The notes under the pieces were generated by a model. That model had not been told where the DNA came from. It did no database searches and was given only the letters and a program-made list of their open reading frames with translations. DNA of 64,000 nucleotides from Pseudarthrobacter sp. C4D7 (GTDB lineage: Bacteria > Actinomycetota > Actinomycetes > Actinomycetales > Micrococcaceae), in contig NZ_JABFMW010000013.1 of the NCBI RefSeq assembly GCF_013359725.1, positions 1 through 64,000 on the forward strand, read 5' to 3'. Both the position numbers and the translations under genes were made by a program. Shown piece by piece: positions 62,890-64,000 of this stretch. Each line of letters starts with the position of its first letter. The first letter of the stretch is position 1.

Positions 62890-63668
62890 CCATGGATCCC
62901 AACAGTGCCGAGGCCCCGCGCCCCGAAGCCGTACGGCCGGAATACCGCAGGGCGGGTTCCCGGCCGCCGGCTTCATCCGGCGATTCGACGCCTGCTGCCG
63001 AAACCAAGGGCTGGACCCGCAACGAACTCGCCGCCCGCGTAGCCAGGGAGCTGCGCAACGGCCAGTACGTGAACCTGGGCATCGGGATGCCCACGCTGAT
63101 CCCCAACTACATCCCGGCCGGGGTGGAAGTGGTGCTGCACTCCGAGAACGGGATCCTCGGCGTCGGCCCCTACCCGGCGGAGGACGCGATCGACCCCGAC
63201 CTGATCAACGCCGGCAAGGAGACCGTCACCGTCAACAGGGGCGCTGCGTTTTTCGATTCGGCCACGTCCTTCGGCATGATCCGCGGCGGCCACGTGGACC
63301 TCGCCGTCCTGGGCGCCATGGAGGTGGCCGCCAACGGAGACCTGGCCAACTGGATGATTCCGGGAAAGATGGTCAAGGGCATGGGCGGCGCCATGGACCT
63401 GGTGTTCGGCGCCAAACGGGTGATCGTGATGATGGAGCACGTTGACCGCAACGGCAACCCCAAGATCGTAAAGGAATGCTCCCTTCCCCTGACCGGAAAG
63501 GGCTGCGTGGACCGGATCATCACCGACCTGGCCGTCATCGACGTCGTGAAGGAGGGCGGCACTTCACGGTTGGTCCTGAGCGAACTGGCTCCCAACGTCT
63601 CGGTGGAGGACGTGGTGGCGGCCACCGGCGCGGACCTCTTCGAGGAAGACCGGGAGCTCACCGTATGA
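62886..63668 (+). CDS. scoB: 3-oxoacid CoA-transferase subunit B
   Basis: A 260-residue subunit. The catalytic Glu is E87 in [13 protein letters not shown], and [18 protein letters not shown] and [20 protein letters not shown] are SCOT B blocks. The first 40 residues are an extra Pro/Ala/Arg-rich segment not needed for the fold, so a later start is possible, but none has a better context. It overlaps both neighbours in ATGA junctions. Confidence 0.9.
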   Translation: MTMDPNSAEAPRPEAVRPEYRRAGSRPPASSGDSTPAAETKGWTRNELAARVARELRNGQYVNLGIGMPTLIPNYIPAGVEVVLHSENGILGVGPYPAEDAIDPDLINAGKETVTVNRGAAFFDSATSFGMIRGGHVDLAVLGAMEVAANGDLANWMIPGKMVKGMGGAMDLVFGAKRVIVMMEHVDRNGNPKIVKECSLPLTGKGCVDRIITDLAVIDVVKEGGTSRLVLSELAPNVSVEDVVAATGADLFEEDRELTV

Positions 63669-64000
63669 CCGGCGGCAACCGCACGCAGGACGGCGAACCG
63701 GCTGCGGGGCGGCAGGTCATAGAGCAGCGCGGGCTGTATTTCGACGAGCTGCAGGAGGGCGCGGTGTACGCGCACCGTCCGGGCAGGACGGTGACGGAGG
63801 CGGACAACGTCCTGTTCAGTACGATGACCATGAATACCCAGGCGCTGCACCTGGACGCGGCCTGGAGTGCCGGCCAGCCCTTCGGGCAGCGGCTGATGAA
63901 TTCCATGTTCACCCTGGCCACCATGGTGGGCCAGTCCGTCACCCAGCTGACCCAGGGGACCATCATCGCCCAGCTGGGCCTGACCGACGTATCCTTCCCG
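63665..64000 (+). CDS. MaoC-family dehydratase (partial)
   Basis: The first 112 residues are present and the gene runs off the window. [20 protein letters not shown] (about 24-43) and [19 protein letters not shown] with a hot-dog-fold pattern fit MaoC-like (R)-hydratases; the HLD is close to the family's catalytic Asp/His region. It overlaps the CoA-transferase gene as ATGA, so it is part of the leucine operon and could hydrate an enoyl-CoA intermediate there. The C-terminus is not visible. Confidence 0.85.
   Translation, partial: MTGGNRTQDGEPAAGRQVIEQRGLYFDELQEGAVYAHRPGRTVTEADNVLFSTMTMNTQALHLDAAWSAGQPFGQRLMNSMFTLATMVGQSVTQLTQGTIIAQLGLTDVSFP

Overview
The window looks like a chromosomal segment of a high-GC actinobacterium of the Arthrobacter/Pseudarthrobacter type (Micrococcales). 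Evidence is the G+C-rich third codon positions, GTG/TTG starts, start codons sitting right behind a -10 box (leaderless genes), two SAM-IV riboswitches, a DivIVA-domain protein, an actinobacterial Holin-X protein, and the gene orders rpsB-tsf-pyrH-frr-cdsA and dusB-dgt...dnaG. No insertion sequence, prophage, CRISPR array, rRNA or origin was seen. Genes are densely packed and the region is mostly core genome. The species cannot be fixed from sequence alone.

Layout. 0-4 kb: the N-terminus of a DUF222-like protein, a VOC protein, then metY and metX (methionine synthesis), each behind its own SAM-IV riboswitch. 4-10.3 kb: an MHS transporter with a zinc alcohol dehydrogenase, then a LysR regulator divergent from mmsB-mmsA (valine catabolism). 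10.3-19.7 kb: small envelope proteins, two hydrolases, an S4 RNA-binding protein, a DMT transporter, glyS with a GNAT gene, PlsC-like acyltransferase with a hydrolase, and a His-rich YibE/F membrane protein. 19.7-29.2 kb: flavohemoglobin, dusB-dgt, a five-gene electron-transfer operon (small membrane protein, ApbE flavin transferase, di-heme ferric-reductase-like protein, NuoF-like protein, ferredoxin), and dnaG. 29.3-35.7 kb: a duplicated tRNA-Asn unit, small proteins, a Bcr/CflA efflux pump, a lipid-head-group/glycosyltransferase cluster and a CAT-anticodon tRNA. 35.8-43.1 kb: a glutaryl-CoA-type acyl-CoA dehydrogenase under a 28-bp palindrome, an M23 peptidase, rpsB, tsf, pyrH, frr, cdsA and a DivIVA protein. 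43.1-49.9 kb: two back-to-back sodium:solute (acetate-type) symporter modules, one in an operon with a LytS/LytTR two-component system. 50-52.4 kb: small membrane proteins and an Lrp regulator. 52.5-64 kb: branched-chain 2-oxoacid dehydrogenase (E1 alpha, E1 beta, E2), then a TetR-controlled leucine/isovalerate pathway (carboxyltransferase, biotin carboxylase, acyl-CoA dehydrogenase, CoA-transferase A/B, MaoC).

How the parts fit. The window carries much of valine and leucine breakdown plus acetate uptake. Four of these promoters (mmsB, actP, bkd, leucine operon) hold a match of 9 or 10 out of 10 to the CRP/GlxR consensus TGTGA-N6-TCACA, suggesting shared cAMP control. The leucine operon promoter and the lone acyl-CoA dehydrogenase at 35.85 kb also share GTTA-N8-TAAC operators, suggesting one TetR-type regulon. 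The most unusual local system is the flavin-transfer/electron-transfer operon at 23.6-27.2 kb, which starts with a 13-codon leader ORF and has no recognisable FMN-binding substrate domain.
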